Below are positions 1-7,746 of a DNA stretch of 64,000 bases, in pieces. The translations under genes were made by a program, and so were the position numbers. Position 1 is the first letter of the stretch. Each line of letters opens with the position of its first letter. Under the pieces are notes generated by a model. The model had not been told where the DNA came from. It made no database searches and saw nothing but the letters and a program-made list of their open reading frames with translations. The DNA lies in contig NZ_JAASRU010000002.1 of the NCBI RefSeq assembly GCF_011761495.1, positions 186,001 to 250,000 on the forward strand, given 5' to 3'. This DNA is from Alkalibacillus almallahensis (GTDB lineage Bacteria > Bacillota > Bacilli > Bacillales > Alkalibacillaceae).

Positions 1-46
1 TAATGGAAAGAATTGCGTCGCATCTGCTGAACAAGCGATTTAGAAT
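1..46 (+). other. 3' tail of an upstream gene (unidentified)
   Basis: Two frames are open at the window edge. One ends at the tag at 41-43 and the other at the tga at 51-53. A strong terminator follows directly, so a gene very likely ends here. In B. subtilis the neighbour of spoIIB is comC/folC, but the few residues visible do not allow an identification. Confidence 0.25.
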
Positions 47-91
47 AAACTGATTAAATGAACTAAAAAAGTTCGTTTAATCAGTTTTTTT
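47..91 (+). terminator. Rho-independent terminator upstream of spoIIB
   Basis: A 17-bp stem (47-63 with 71-87, one G-U pair) and a 7-nt A-rich loop are followed by a T-run. It closes the gene that enters from the left edge. Confidence 0.85.
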
Positions 92-188
92 ATTGTCCGA
101 AATTGACGAAGTAGTTTGACAAATAATGTGCATTTTTTCGTTAATAGTATGCTAGGCTTGTCTTAATATTAGTGAAGGTGGTTGGCTT

Positions 189-992
189 ATGGAAGAACGA
201 AAAAAAGTTAAAGTGGCGATTCAACAACATAATAAGCAATCTGAAAAAAACCCTTATGAAAAAGTGTTAACACCGAAGTCAAAGAAGAAAAATATATCAA
301 AACTATCTCTATGGACGGTTTTGAAATCTGCCTTTTTAGCTTTAATTGTAGGTGCGGTATTCGGTATCGGCATGCTTATCTTTTTGGATATTTCTAATCC
401 TGCTACAACTCAATCTCAGGATGATCCAACGCCCGTAACAGCAGATGATGAAGACTCAACTGAAAATAATTCTGACGGCGAATCTATTCAGTATAGTGGT
501 GGTAGCTATGAAGTCTTTCAACTCGGGGTGTTTAGTACAGAGGAAAATGCGAGTGCTTTTCAGACATCATTAAATAACATACCATCAGTTGTGGTTCCAA
601 ATGAAGACCAATTTTATTTATTAACAGGCATACTTCATGAATCTGTAGACGAATCCGTTATAGAGTCGCATTTACAATCAAAAGGTTTGGATAAAAATGA
701 TGGCTATTATTTGACATCCTGGAGCTTTGAAGAAAAAACGGTTTCAACTAATGAGGATAACGAAACGTGGTTAGATGCAGGCCGTTCGCTGTTAGACGTT
801 TCTGATTTAAATGGAGAGTGGGAAGAAGAATTAACAAGTTGGCTCGGTAACTATCCGCAATCTATGGAAGACCATCAATACATCAATGAGCTTATTAACT
901 TAACAACGAGAGAGGCTGATGGTGATTCTGACGCTTTGCTAAATCGAGCAACAATGTATTTAACATTGAATTTATTATTTGAATCAATTTAA
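189..992 (+). CDS. spoIIB: Stage II sporulation protein B-like, SPOR-domain membrane protein
   Basis: The 267-residue protein has a basic cytoplasmic N-terminus, one membrane segment (about residues 48-68), an acidic Ser/Thr/Asp-rich linker (about 72-100) and a SPOR-like domain starting near residue 106. This is the SpoIIB layout. SpoIIB localises to the sporulation septum and assists septal peptidoglycan thinning during engulfment. The position just before radC-mreBCD-minCD matches B. subtilis. The ATG at 189 follows a GAAGGTGG ribosome site. A possible -35 (TTGACA, 116-121) lies upstream without a well-spaced -10. The identification rests on architecture and synteny because SpoIIB sequences diverge quickly. 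Confidence 0.75.
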   Translation: MEERKKVKVAIQQHNKQSEKNPYEKVLTPKSKKKNISKLSLWTVLKSAFLALIVGAVFGIGMLIFLDISNPATTQSQDDPTPVTADDEDSTENNSDGESIQYSGGSYEVFQLGVFSTEENASAFQTSLNNIPSVVVPNEDQFYLLTGILHESVDESVIESHLQSKGLDKNDGYYLTSWSFEEKTVSTNEDNETWLDAGRSLLDVSDLNGEWEEELTSWLGNYPQSMEDHQYINELINLTTREADGDSDALLNRATMYLTLNLLFESI

Positions 993-1080
993 TAGAAAAA
1001 CGATTATCTTGGATTATTTGTTTTGTGATGACATGTTTACCTATCGAAACCCTTATCAGTGCCATAGATAATAGACTTTT

Positions 1081-1140
1081 CCCTTTTTGTTTCTTAAGAG
1101 AAGTTTCATTATAATAAAGCTAACTTAAGAACTGAAAGGG
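1081..1140 (+). promoter_or_regulatory. Hairpin enclosing the radC Shine-Dalgarno
   Basis: CCCTTT (1081-1086) pairs with AAAGGG (1135-1140), the radC SD. Just inside, TTCTTAAG (1091-1098) pairs with CTTAAGAA (1124-1131). The 5' arm overlaps the -35 of the radC promoter, so only RNA reading through from spoIIB would contain both arms. Confidence 0.5.
1087..1115 (+). promoter_or_regulatory. SigA-type promoter of radC
   Basis: TTGTTT (1087-1092), a 17-nt spacer and TATAAT (1110-1115). The predicted start is near 1122, about 27 nt before the radC ATG. Confidence 0.6.
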
Positions 1141-1148
1141 GTTTTCCA

Positions 1149-1838
1149 ATGAGCAATCATTCTATCTTAATCCGAGATGTACCAGAAAGTGAGCGGCCGC
1201 GAGAGCGTCTGATGGAAGTGGGGGCACCTGCCTTATCTAATCAGGAGTTAATCGCCATTTTGCTAGGGAGTGGGTCGAAAGGTTTCTCTTCTTTATCACT
1301 CGCAACGAATGTATTAAAGCATTTTGAAGGTATTTCATTATTAAGAGATGCAACGATAAATGAACTGACTACGATTACAGGAATCGGAAATGCGAAAGCG
1401 ATTCAGTTAATGGCAGCGCTTGAACTAGGGAAGCGTATTCAAACTTACAAAGCACGTGATCAATACGTGGTTAAAAGTCCTGAAGATGGCGCTAATTTCT
1501 TGATGGAAGACTTTAGAGGATTGCATCAAGAGCATTTTGTTGCGCTTTATCTGAATACCAAAAATCAAATCATTCATAGGCAAACGATTTTTATTGGGAG
1601 CCTGAATTCTTCAATCGTCCATCCAAGAGAAGTGTTCAAAGAAGCCATTAAACGTTCCGCTGCGTCTGTTATTTGTGCCCACAATCATCCTTCTGGTGAC
1701 CCCTCTCCATCTAATGAAGATATCCAAGTCACACGCCGATTGTATGAATCTGGAAAAGTGATTGGGATCGAGCTGCTTGATCATTTAGTTATAGGCGATC
1801 AAAAATTTATTTCCTTAAAAGAAAAGGGATATTTGTAA
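1149..1838 (+). CDS. radC: RadC family protein (JAMM/MPN+ domain)
   Basis: The 229-residue protein is the normal RadC length. The N-terminal half has helix-hairpin-helix features (ELTTITGIGNAKAIQL). The C-terminal JAMM domain carries the metal motif HNH followed by Asp eleven residues on, within AHNHPSGDPSPSNED. RadC was once considered a DNA repair factor, and its true function is still unclear. It has its own promoter and a well-spaced AAAGGGG ribosome site. Its last 300 bp are duplicated downstream, so the 3' part of this copy may be the acquired one and the downstream fragment the original. Confidence 0.95.
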   Translation: MSNHSILIRDVPESERPRERLMEVGAPALSNQELIAILLGSGSKGFSSLSLATNVLKHFEGISLLRDATINELTTITGIGNAKAIQLMAALELGKRIQTYKARDQYVVKSPEDGANFLMEDFRGLHQEHFVALYLNTKNQIIHRQTIFIGSLNSSIVHPREVFKEAIKRSAASVICAHNHPSGDPSPSNEDIQVTRRLYESGKVIGIELLDHLVIGDQKFISLKEKGYL

Positions 1839-1945
1839 AGGGGTTTATCTCCAGTCCATTAGCCTTATATTGCAATTTCAACAACTCTTTAACTATCTCA
1901 TTAGGGTGATATACCGTATAATATAAATACTTACTTTTTTAGCAC
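1540..1945 (+). repeat. Direct repeat, copy A: radC 3' end plus mreB-type promoter
   Basis: This matches copy B at 2436-2843. Over the radC part and about 35 bp beyond the stop I count roughly ten single-base differences and no indels. The intergenic part is more diverged until both copies reach the shared string accGTATAATataaatacttact. Copy A therefore carries a duplicate of the mreB promoter that leads into AT-rich DNA and not into mreB. Confidence 0.85.
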
Positions 1946-1980
1946 ATAGTAACTATTCATTTCAAACAAAAATTTGAAAA

Positions 1981-2181
1981 TTATGAATAAATATCAAACG
2001 TTAGTCCGAAGATAAAAATCCAAAATATACCTATTATAGTAATGGCAAAGATGAAATAGAATATACTTTTTTTAGATGGAGTGATAATTAAATCCATTAT
2101 GTTGATGACTAATAGCGGAACAAAGCCAAGGTAAAACAGTAAATTTGATTCAGCAAATATTGAAATCAACACAGGTACCAT
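1981..2181 (-). CDS. Small hypothetical membrane protein (possibly 5'-truncated)
   Basis: The 66-residue frame is very hydrophobic, with two or three potential membrane helices (around VLISIF...LLFYLGFVPLLVI and IFYFIFAITIIGIFWIFIF). No family is recognised. The ATG has no ribosome site. The same frame stays open for about 14 codons upstream, where a good AGGGGTG site precedes ATC-ATT codons and not a normal start. The gene may therefore use a rare start, or it may have lost its 5' end. It lies in AT-rich DNA between the two radC repeat copies and points against its neighbours, which suggests imported DNA. Confidence 0.35.
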   Translation of the reverse strand: MVPVLISIFAESNLLFYLGFVPLLVINIMDLIITPSKKSIFYFIFAITIIGIFWIFIFGLTFDIYS

Positions 2182-2437
2182 ACTTATACTATCTACAATC
2201 TTAGAAATTGATTCGTAATTAATGATTCACACCCCTAAATTAAATTATTTTTAAGACCTGTTACTATTGTAACAAAAATACAAAAATTCAAAAATCAATC
2301 CTCATCTTATAACTTAGATTTCAAATTTAATAAACTCTAGTGATCAAAAAGTGACCAATGAATGATATTTTACTTAATTAGCGAGTCTATTCACTCTATA
2401 TTTATTATGTTTTATTTGTGTAATTGATTGTTTCATT

Positions 2438-2734
2438 GCGCTTTATCTGAATACCAAAAACCAAATCATTCATAGGCAAACGATTTTTATCGGGAGCTTG
2501 AATTCTTTAATCGTCCATCCAAGAGAAGTGTTCAAAGAAGCCATTAAACGTTCTGCTGCGTCTGTTATTTGTGCCCATAACCACCCTTCTGGTAACCCCT
2601 CTCCATCTAATGAAGATATCCAAGTCACACGTCGATTATATGAATCTGGAAAAGTGATTGGGATCGAGCTGCTTGATCATTTAGTTATAGGCGATCAAAA
2701 ATTTATTTCCTTAAAAGAAAAGGGATATTTGTAA
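2438..2734 (+). pseudogene. Truncated radC copy (JAMM domain only)
   Basis: About 99 codons match the C-terminus of RadC in frame. The helix-hairpin-helix half is absent, and no promoter or ribosome site precedes the fragment. The HNH pair and the final Asp are kept, but SGDP has become SGNP, and one Ser has become Leu. The first possible start (TTG at 2498) lacks an SD. It is probably not expressed. It may be the original 3' end, displaced when copy A was added. Confidence 0.8.
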
Positions 2735-2812
2735 AGGGGTTTATCTCCAGTCCATTAGCCTTATATTGCATTTTTATCGAGTCTGTATCTATCTAATTAT
2801 GACGTTATACCG

Positions 2813-2818
2813 TATAAT
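2813..2818 (+). promoter_or_regulatory. -10 element of the mreB promoter
   Basis: TATAAT is preceded by a poor -35. The hexamer and its surroundings are repeated at 1917-1922 in repeat copy A, which supports functional relevance before the duplication. The leader to the mreB start is about 120 nt. Confidence 0.45.
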
Positions 2819-2836
2819 ATAAATACTTACTATTTC

Positions 2837-2874
2837 AGCACCACACGGAGGTCTATGCATAAAGTTGTGGTGCT
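2837..2874 (+). promoter_or_regulatory. Leader hairpin upstream of mreB
   Basis: AGCACCACA (2837-2845) and TGTGGTGCT (2866-2874) form a perfect 9-bp stem. The 20-nt loop displays a GGAGG and an ATG three bases later. The role is unknown. Candidates are a leader-peptide site or an mRNA-stabilising 5' structure. Confidence 0.4.
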
Positions 2875-2939
2875 TATTCATGTTTCGTTTGCTAACAGCG
2901 TACGTTATAGTAACACTTAAATTAGAGGGGCGATCAAGA

Positions 2940-3974
2940 TTGGGAACAACATTATTTAATCGTGAAATAGCGATTGATTTAGGGACGGCTAATACGCTGG
3001 TATATATGAAGGGTAAAGGGATTGTTTTAAACGAACCGACTGTTGTTGCAAGACATATACCTTCAAATGAGATTTTAGCTGTTGGCAACGAAGCAAAAAG
3101 TATGATTGGGCGTTCGCCCCGAGATATCGAAATCATTCGACCATTAAAAGATGGGGTTATTGCAGATTTCGATATAACAGCTGAGATGATTCAATCTTTT
3201 ATTGGGCGTGTTTATAATATGGAGACCATCTGGTCCAGAAAACCGCATATTATAATTTGCGTGCCATCCGGGGCAACTAAAGTAGAAAAAAGAGCTGTAT
3301 TGGATGCAGCAAAACAGGCAGGAGCTAAAGAAGTTTATATAATCTCTGAGCCGTTTGCAGCCGCTATAGGTGCTGGTTTGCCTGTGTGGGAACCAACTGG
3401 TAACATGATTGTAGATATTGGTGGTGGAACAACAGAAGTTGCCATTATTTCTTTAGGTGGTATTGTTAGTAGCCAATCAATTAGAGTAGCAGGAGATTAT
3501 CTCAATGAAGAGATTCAAACATATATACGGTTAACTTATAGTCTTGCTATTGGAATTTCGACTGCAGAAAAATTAAAAATTGATCTAGCCTCTGCAAAAA
3601 TGGATGACAATCGTGGTAAAATGGTTGTTAAGGGTCGTGACTTAATTACAGGTCTACCAGAAACCGTAACGGTAACACGTGGAGAGATTATGTCAGTAAT
3701 AGAGAAAACTGCTAAACAAATTGTTAGTACGGTAATTGATACGTTAGCTACAGCTCCACCTGAAATATCAAACGATATTATGTCCCGGGGAATAATTCTA
3801 ACTGGTGGCGGGGCACTTCTTGATGGTTTAGCCAATATGATAAAAAAAGAAGTCGACCTTCCTGTATTTATTACTGAAGACCCAATGACATCTGTTGTTA
3901 AAGGTACAGGCAAAGCTATTAAACATATAGATCACATCAGACGCACTACTAATATTGCAGCAGAGAATACGTAA
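2940..3974 (+). CDS. mreB: Rod-shape-determining actin homologue MreB
   Basis: This is a 344-residue bacterial actin. The phosphate-1 motif DLGTANTLV is at about 13-21, phosphate-2 DIGGGTTEVA near 159 and the adenosine motif LTGGGALL near 286. It polymerises under the membrane and guides the elongation machinery with MreC and MreD, which follow. The TTG at 2940 is chosen because GAGGGG lies 9 nt upstream and MreB proteins begin shortly before the first phosphate loop. The frame stays open to 2865 and would add a hydrophobic leader, which I consider unlikely. The sequence looks intermediate between the B. subtilis MreB and MreBH types. Confidence 0.92.
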   Translation: MGTTLFNREIAIDLGTANTLVYMKGKGIVLNEPTVVARHIPSNEILAVGNEAKSMIGRSPRDIEIIRPLKDGVIADFDITAEMIQSFIGRVYNMETIWSRKPHIIICVPSGATKVEKRAVLDAAKQAGAKEVYIISEPFAAAIGAGLPVWEPTGNMIVDIGGGTTEVAIISLGGIVSSQSIRVAGDYLNEEIQTYIRLTYSLAIGISTAEKLKIDLASAKMDDNRGKMVVKGRDLITGLPETVTVTRGEIMSVIEKTAKQIVSTVIDTLATAPPEISNDIMSRGIILTGGGALLDGLANMIKKEVDLPVFITEDPMTSVVKGTGKAIKHIDHIRRTTNIAAENT

Positions 3975-3996
3975 CGTTAAGAGAAGGTGTCAAAAT

Positions 3997-4869
3997 ATGC
4001 CATCATTTTTAAGAAAGCGAAAGTTAATTGTCTTTTTATTAAGTATTATTATTATTGTTAGTTTGATTGGTTATTCATTAAGGTCAGATGGTTCATCTAG
4101 TGTACCGGCACAATTTGCGCATGACACGGTTGGATTGTTTCAAAGTGTCCTTCATAGACCAATCGGTGCCATAGCTGACTTTTCTGGATCTATATCAGAT
4201 ATACGTGAAGTTTATGAACAAAATCAAGTGTTAAAACAAGAGTTGCAAGATTATAAATCACTTGCATATGAAGTGAATGAACTAGAAAAAGAGAATGAAG
4301 AATTACGTGCTATGGCAGATGTTGATACAACACTTAGTGACTATGAAACTTTAAATGCAACAGTCATTGCTAGAAGTTCTGAACGTTGGTTTCAACAAGT
4401 AACGATCAATAAAGGAAGTCAACATGGCGTGCAAGAAAATATGGCCGTTCAAACCGCGAAAGGGATGGTAGGTAAAGTAATCAATGCTTCACAATTAACT
4501 TCAACCGTTCAATTATTAAGTGGTTTCGGTGCAGAACATCAAGTATCAGCTATAGTCGATCAAAACGAAAATATCTTTGGTATGATTGAAGGTTATGACA
4601 GTGAGAATGATCAATTGATTTTTCGAGATTTATCTGATGATAGTGAGTTAGAGGAAGGACAAACAGTGGTCACATCAGGCTTAGGAGGTGTGTTCCCACG
4701 AGGAATTTTAATTGGTGAAATCAGTTCAATTGAATTAGATCAGTATGGGTTAACAAGCATTGCCCATGTTGAACCGGCAGCAGATTTAAATGATATTAAC
4801 CAAGTCAAAGTAGTCGATCGTGAATTGCAAAATGTAGAACCAACTGAGGAGGAGGATGAGGAGTCATGA
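3997..4869 (+). CDS. mreC: Rod-shape-determining protein MreC
   Basis: The 290-residue protein has one N-terminal membrane segment (about residues 9-27), a coiled coil (about 65-110, rich in Glu/Leu/Lys) and the MreC beta domain, then an acidic tail. MreC links MreB filaments to periplasmic-side wall synthases. The ATG at 3997 follows AGAAGG. An upstream in-frame ATG at 3955 lies inside mreB and lacks an SD. The stop overlaps the mreD start (ATGA), which indicates translational coupling. Confidence 0.93.
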   Translation: MPSFLRKRKLIVFLLSIIIIVSLIGYSLRSDGSSSVPAQFAHDTVGLFQSVLHRPIGAIADFSGSISDIREVYEQNQVLKQELQDYKSLAYEVNELEKENEELRAMADVDTTLSDYETLNATVIARSSERWFQQVTINKGSQHGVQENMAVQTAKGMVGKVINASQLTSTVQLLSGFGAEHQVSAIVDQNENIFGMIEGYDSENDQLIFRDLSDDSELEEGQTVVTSGLGGVFPRGILIGEISSIELDQYGLTSIAHVEPAADLNDINQVKVVDRELQNVEPTEEEDEES

Positions 4870-5387
4870 AGATATTCCTACTTCCACTTGTAACGCTTAT
4901 CTTATTGGTTCTACAAAGCGTTTTGACAGAAGTTATCCCATCATCTTTCTTAGATGGTATGTTGTACATACCACATTGGCCACTTGTCATTTCTATTATT
5001 GTCATGATTTTTTATGATCGTGAACATAGTTATGTTGGCTTAATGAATGGATTAGCATTTGCTTTTTTAACGGATTTAACATTCACATCTATTCTAGGCG
5101 TATATTTACTGGGCTATGGTGTGTCATTATATGTGATTCACCTACTAAAACGTGTTTTACACAAAAATTTTCTTGTCTCAATCGTATTCGTTCTTTTAGG
5201 AGTTGCCATAGCTGACCTCATCATTTTTGGCGTTTATTTCTTAATTGGCCAAGTTATGATTGGATTCCAAGATTATCTAACGATACGCCTTGTCCCTAGC
5301 TTAATTGTTAATGTGATTGGTTTACTTATCTTATATCCATTAACTAAACCTATGTTAACGAAATGGAAATATGAACTCGAGAAATAA
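4866..5387 (+). CDS. mreD: Rod-shape-determining protein MreD
   Basis: The 173-residue protein is almost entirely membrane-spanning, with about five hydrophobic helices, the normal size for MreD. It starts in a 4-bp overlap with mreC and precedes minC, the conserved mreBCD-minCD order of Bacillus. MreD is part of the elongasome, and its biochemical role is still poorly defined. The sequence itself is weakly conserved, so context and topology carry the call. Confidence 0.88.
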   Translation: MKIFLLPLVTLILLVLQSVLTEVIPSSFLDGMLYIPHWPLVISIIVMIFYDREHSYVGLMNGLAFAFLTDLTFTSILGVYLLGYGVSLYVIHLLKRVLHKNFLVSIVFVLLGVAIADLIIFGVYFLIGQVMIGFQDYLTIRLVPSLIVNVIGLLILYPLTKPMLTKWKYELEK

Positions 5388-5411
5388 TTTTATTCAAAGG
5401 ATGTCCTCATT

Positions 5412-6083
5412 ATGACAGAAACGAACTTATACCTTACAATGAAAGGTACAACAGAAGGGATTATTGTTTATTTAGATGATCAATGTTCGTTCGAGCAATT
5501 ATTGGAAGAACTCCATAAACAACTAGAATCTGATGCCATTCATCAACGAACAAGTATTAAGGTGCATACGCAAAATCGTTTACTTGATACTCAGCAGCAA
5601 GATGAAATTCGTCACCTCTTAAATGATCAACATTCAATCGGTATTAAATCATTTGAATCGAATGTGATCTCAAAAGAGGAGGCAAAATCTTGGTATGATC
5701 ATATAACATTGAAACCTCGTGTCAAAACAATAAGGTCAGGACAAGAGCTACATGAGAATGGGGATATATTTATTATTGGTGATGTTAACCCAGGAGCAAC
5801 CGTGACAGCTTCAGGAAGTGTTTTTGTACTAGGTCAATTACGTGGTATAGTTCATGCAGGGTTTCCTGATGGTGCTAATGAAGTGGTTGCTGCTTCTTAT
5901 ATGAATCCAAGTCAAATTCGTATAGCTGATCAACTCAGTCGTGCACCTGATTATGAGGTTGAAGGATCACAGCGTGAGTTTGCATTTATTAATCAAGAAA
6001 CAGGCCAAATTGAACTCGATGATCTACATAACCTTCAAAAAATCCGACCAAATCTAACGGATATTTCAGAAAGGGGACTTTAA
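5412..6083 (+). CDS. minC: Septum site-determining protein MinC
   Basis: The 223-residue protein has an N-terminal FtsZ-inhibiting domain and a C-terminal beta-helical domain that binds MinD (GDIFIIGDVNPGATVTASGSV is in the typical position, about 115-135). MinC blocks Z-ring assembly at the poles. It lies 1 bp before minD. The ribosome site AAAGGATG supports the ATG at 5412. Confidence 0.93.
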   Translation: MTETNLYLTMKGTTEGIIVYLDDQCSFEQLLEELHKQLESDAIHQRTSIKVHTQNRLLDTQQQDEIRHLLNDQHSIGIKSFESNVISKEEAKSWYDHITLKPRVKTIRSGQELHENGDIFIIGDVNPGATVTASGSVFVLGQLRGIVHAGFPDGANEVVAASYMNPSQIRIADQLSRAPDYEVEGSQREFAFINQETGQIELDDLHNLQKIRPNLTDISERGL

Positions 6084-6084
6084 A

Positions 6085-6879
6085 ATGGGAGAATCAATCG
6101 TCATCACATCAGGTAAAGGTGGGGTGGGAAAAACGACAACCACTGCTAATATTGGGACAGCTCTAGCTTTACAAGATAAAAAAGTGTGTTTAATTGATAC
6201 AGATATAGGTTTGCGGAATTTAGATGTTATATTAGGGTTAGAGAATCGTATTATTTTTGATATTGTTGACGTCATTGAAGGTCAATGTAAACTACAAGCA
6301 GCTCTTGTGAAAGATAAACGATTTGATTGTCTACATTTACTTCCTGCTGCCCAATCAAGTGATAAAAATGAAGTAACACCAGAAGGTATTCAATCATTAG
6401 TTGAGCAGTTAAAACCTGACTATGATTATATATTGATCGATTGTCCAGCCGGGATCGAACAAGGCTATAAAAATGCAGTAGCAGGTGCTGATAAAGCAGT
6501 TGTTGTTACGACACCTGAGAAATCAAGTGTTCGAGATGCTGATCGAATTATTGGTTTACTAGAACAAGAGAATTTAGAATCAACTCATCTCGTAATCAAT
6601 CGTATTCGAAAACATATGATGGATAATGGTGATATGCTTGCGGTTGATGATATCGTATCAACATTATCAATCGATTTATTAGGGGTCATTATGGATGATG
6701 AGGACGTCATTCGTGCCTCTCATCACGGTAATCCTGTAGCATTTCAACCAGACACGAAAGCTTCCATTGGATACCGTAATATAGCAAGAAGAATTCTCGG
6801 TGAATCTGTCCCATTAATGTCTTTTGATGAAGATAAAGGCTTCCTATTTAAAATGAAAAAATTATTAGGTATGAAGTAA
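6085..6879 (+). CDS. minD: Septum site-determining ATPase MinD
   Basis: This 264-residue ParA/MinD-type ATPase has the deviant Walker A motif KGGVGKTTTT at about 10-19 and DTDIGLRNLD near 38. The C-terminus (FLFKMKKLLGM) is the amphipathic helix that inserts into the membrane. It recruits MinC. It ends the mre-min operon and is followed by a strong terminator. Confidence 0.97.
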   Translation: MGESIVITSGKGGVGKTTTTANIGTALALQDKKVCLIDTDIGLRNLDVILGLENRIIFDIVDVIEGQCKLQAALVKDKRFDCLHLLPAAQSSDKNEVTPEGIQSLVEQLKPDYDYILIDCPAGIEQGYKNAVAGADKAVVVTTPEKSSVRDADRIIGLLEQENLESTHLVINRIRKHMMDNGDMLAVDDIVSTLSIDLLGVIMDDEDVIRASHHGNPVAFQPDTKASIGYRNIARRILGESVPLMSFDEDKGFLFKMKKLLGMK

Positions 6880-6885
6880 TAACTT

Positions 6886-6923
6886 TTCCGGATAAAGCGT
6901 GAAGCATTTATCCGGAATTTTTT
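6886..6923 (+). terminator. Terminator after minD
   Basis: TTCCGGATAAA (6886-6896) pairs perfectly with TTTATCCGGAA (6907-6917), followed by a T-run. It separates mre-min from the sporulation pair spoIVFA/FB. Confidence 0.9.
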
Positions 6924-7001
6924 GTGTAGTAGTAGTCTAGGTCATCATAATTCTTTTGATTAAGAATAGATTAGTACAAATGGTTAAAGGAATGGTGGCC
7001 T

Positions 7002-7745
7002 ATGAATAAGCGAGTTGAAAAAATTAGAGAAGACATTGCGAAACGTAAATCAAGAGAGCGTAAGAAATTGCATCAACACCCTAATATGTTACCATCAAAT
7101 GAAGAAATGCACGGCATGACATCTATTCCTCAATCGGATGATTTTAACTGGACAACTTATGTGATGTCCTTTTTAAGAAAAGGTGTCCTGGCATTAGCGT
7201 TATTTTTAGGTGTCCTATTATTGAGTCAGTCAAACTCGAGTTGGGCTAATCAGGTTGATTCTCGCGTTGATCAGTTATTAACTGATGACTTGCCTTTCGC
7301 TACTGTACAAGCTTGGTATGATGCGCATATAGCAACGATGTTTGTGTCAACTGGGTTTGATGCACCAGTTAATGAGCCTTCAGAACCTAATCAAGCGATG
7401 TTAGTTAATGGTTTAAATGAAAATCAAGTGACTTCGATGGAAGATCATTTATTAGTGGAAATTACGGAAGAGCAAACGATTCACCCGATTGAAAAAGGGA
7501 CGGTTTTATTTGCGGGTAATAAAGAAGAAACTGGGAAAACGATTGTTGTTCAACATGAGGATGGAAGTGAAACAGTGTATGGCCATTTGTCATCTATTGA
7601 TGTTTTCCACTATCAATTTGTCGGTCCATCAGACACTTTAGGTTCAATTAGTCCTGAAGCGGCTAGCGAAGAAGCTTCATTGTATTTTGCTGTTAAAAAT
7701 CAAAATGAAAGTGTTGATCCAGTACCCGTCATATTAGGTCGTTAA
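7002..7745 (+). CDS. spoIVFA: Stage IV sporulation protein FA (SpoIVFB regulator)
   Basis: The 247-residue protein has a charged N-terminus, one membrane segment near residues 60-80 and a C-terminal M23/LytM-like fold (VLFAGNKEETGKTIVVQHEDG, YGHL). In B. subtilis SpoIVFA holds SpoIVFB inactive in the outer forespore membrane until it is cleaved by SpoIVB and CtpB. The metal ligands of active M23 peptidases are not evident, as expected for this regulator. It ends 1 bp before spoIVFB. Confidence 0.88.
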   Translation: MNKRVEKIREDIAKRKSRERKKLHQHPNMLPSNEEMHGMTSIPQSDDFNWTTYVMSFLRKGVLALALFLGVLLLSQSNSSWANQVDSRVDQLLTDDLPFATVQAWYDAHIATMFVSTGFDAPVNEPSEPNQAMLVNGLNENQVTSMEDHLLVEITEEQTIHPIEKGTVLFAGNKEETGKTIVVQHEDGSETVYGHLSSIDVFHYQFVGPSDTLGSISPEAASEEASLYFAVKNQNESVDPVPVILGR

Positions 7746-7746
7746 C

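Larger units (their letters stand above)
2436..2843 (+). repeat. Direct repeat, copy B: radC 3' fragment plus mreB promoter
   Basis: This is the partner of 1540-1945. The shared sequence starts abruptly at ttgcgctttatctgaatacc, in the middle of the radC reading frame, and runs through the radC stop into the promoter of mreB. Confidence 0.85.

Noticed and set aside
2597-2930. CCCCTCT in the radC fragment pairing with the mreB SD
   Set aside because: The arms are over 300 nt apart and the match is only seven bases, so it is likely chance.
6941-6981. Possible SigE promoter before spoIVFA
   Set aside because: GTCATCAT-like and TACAAAT elements are present but about 22 nt apart, too far for SigE.
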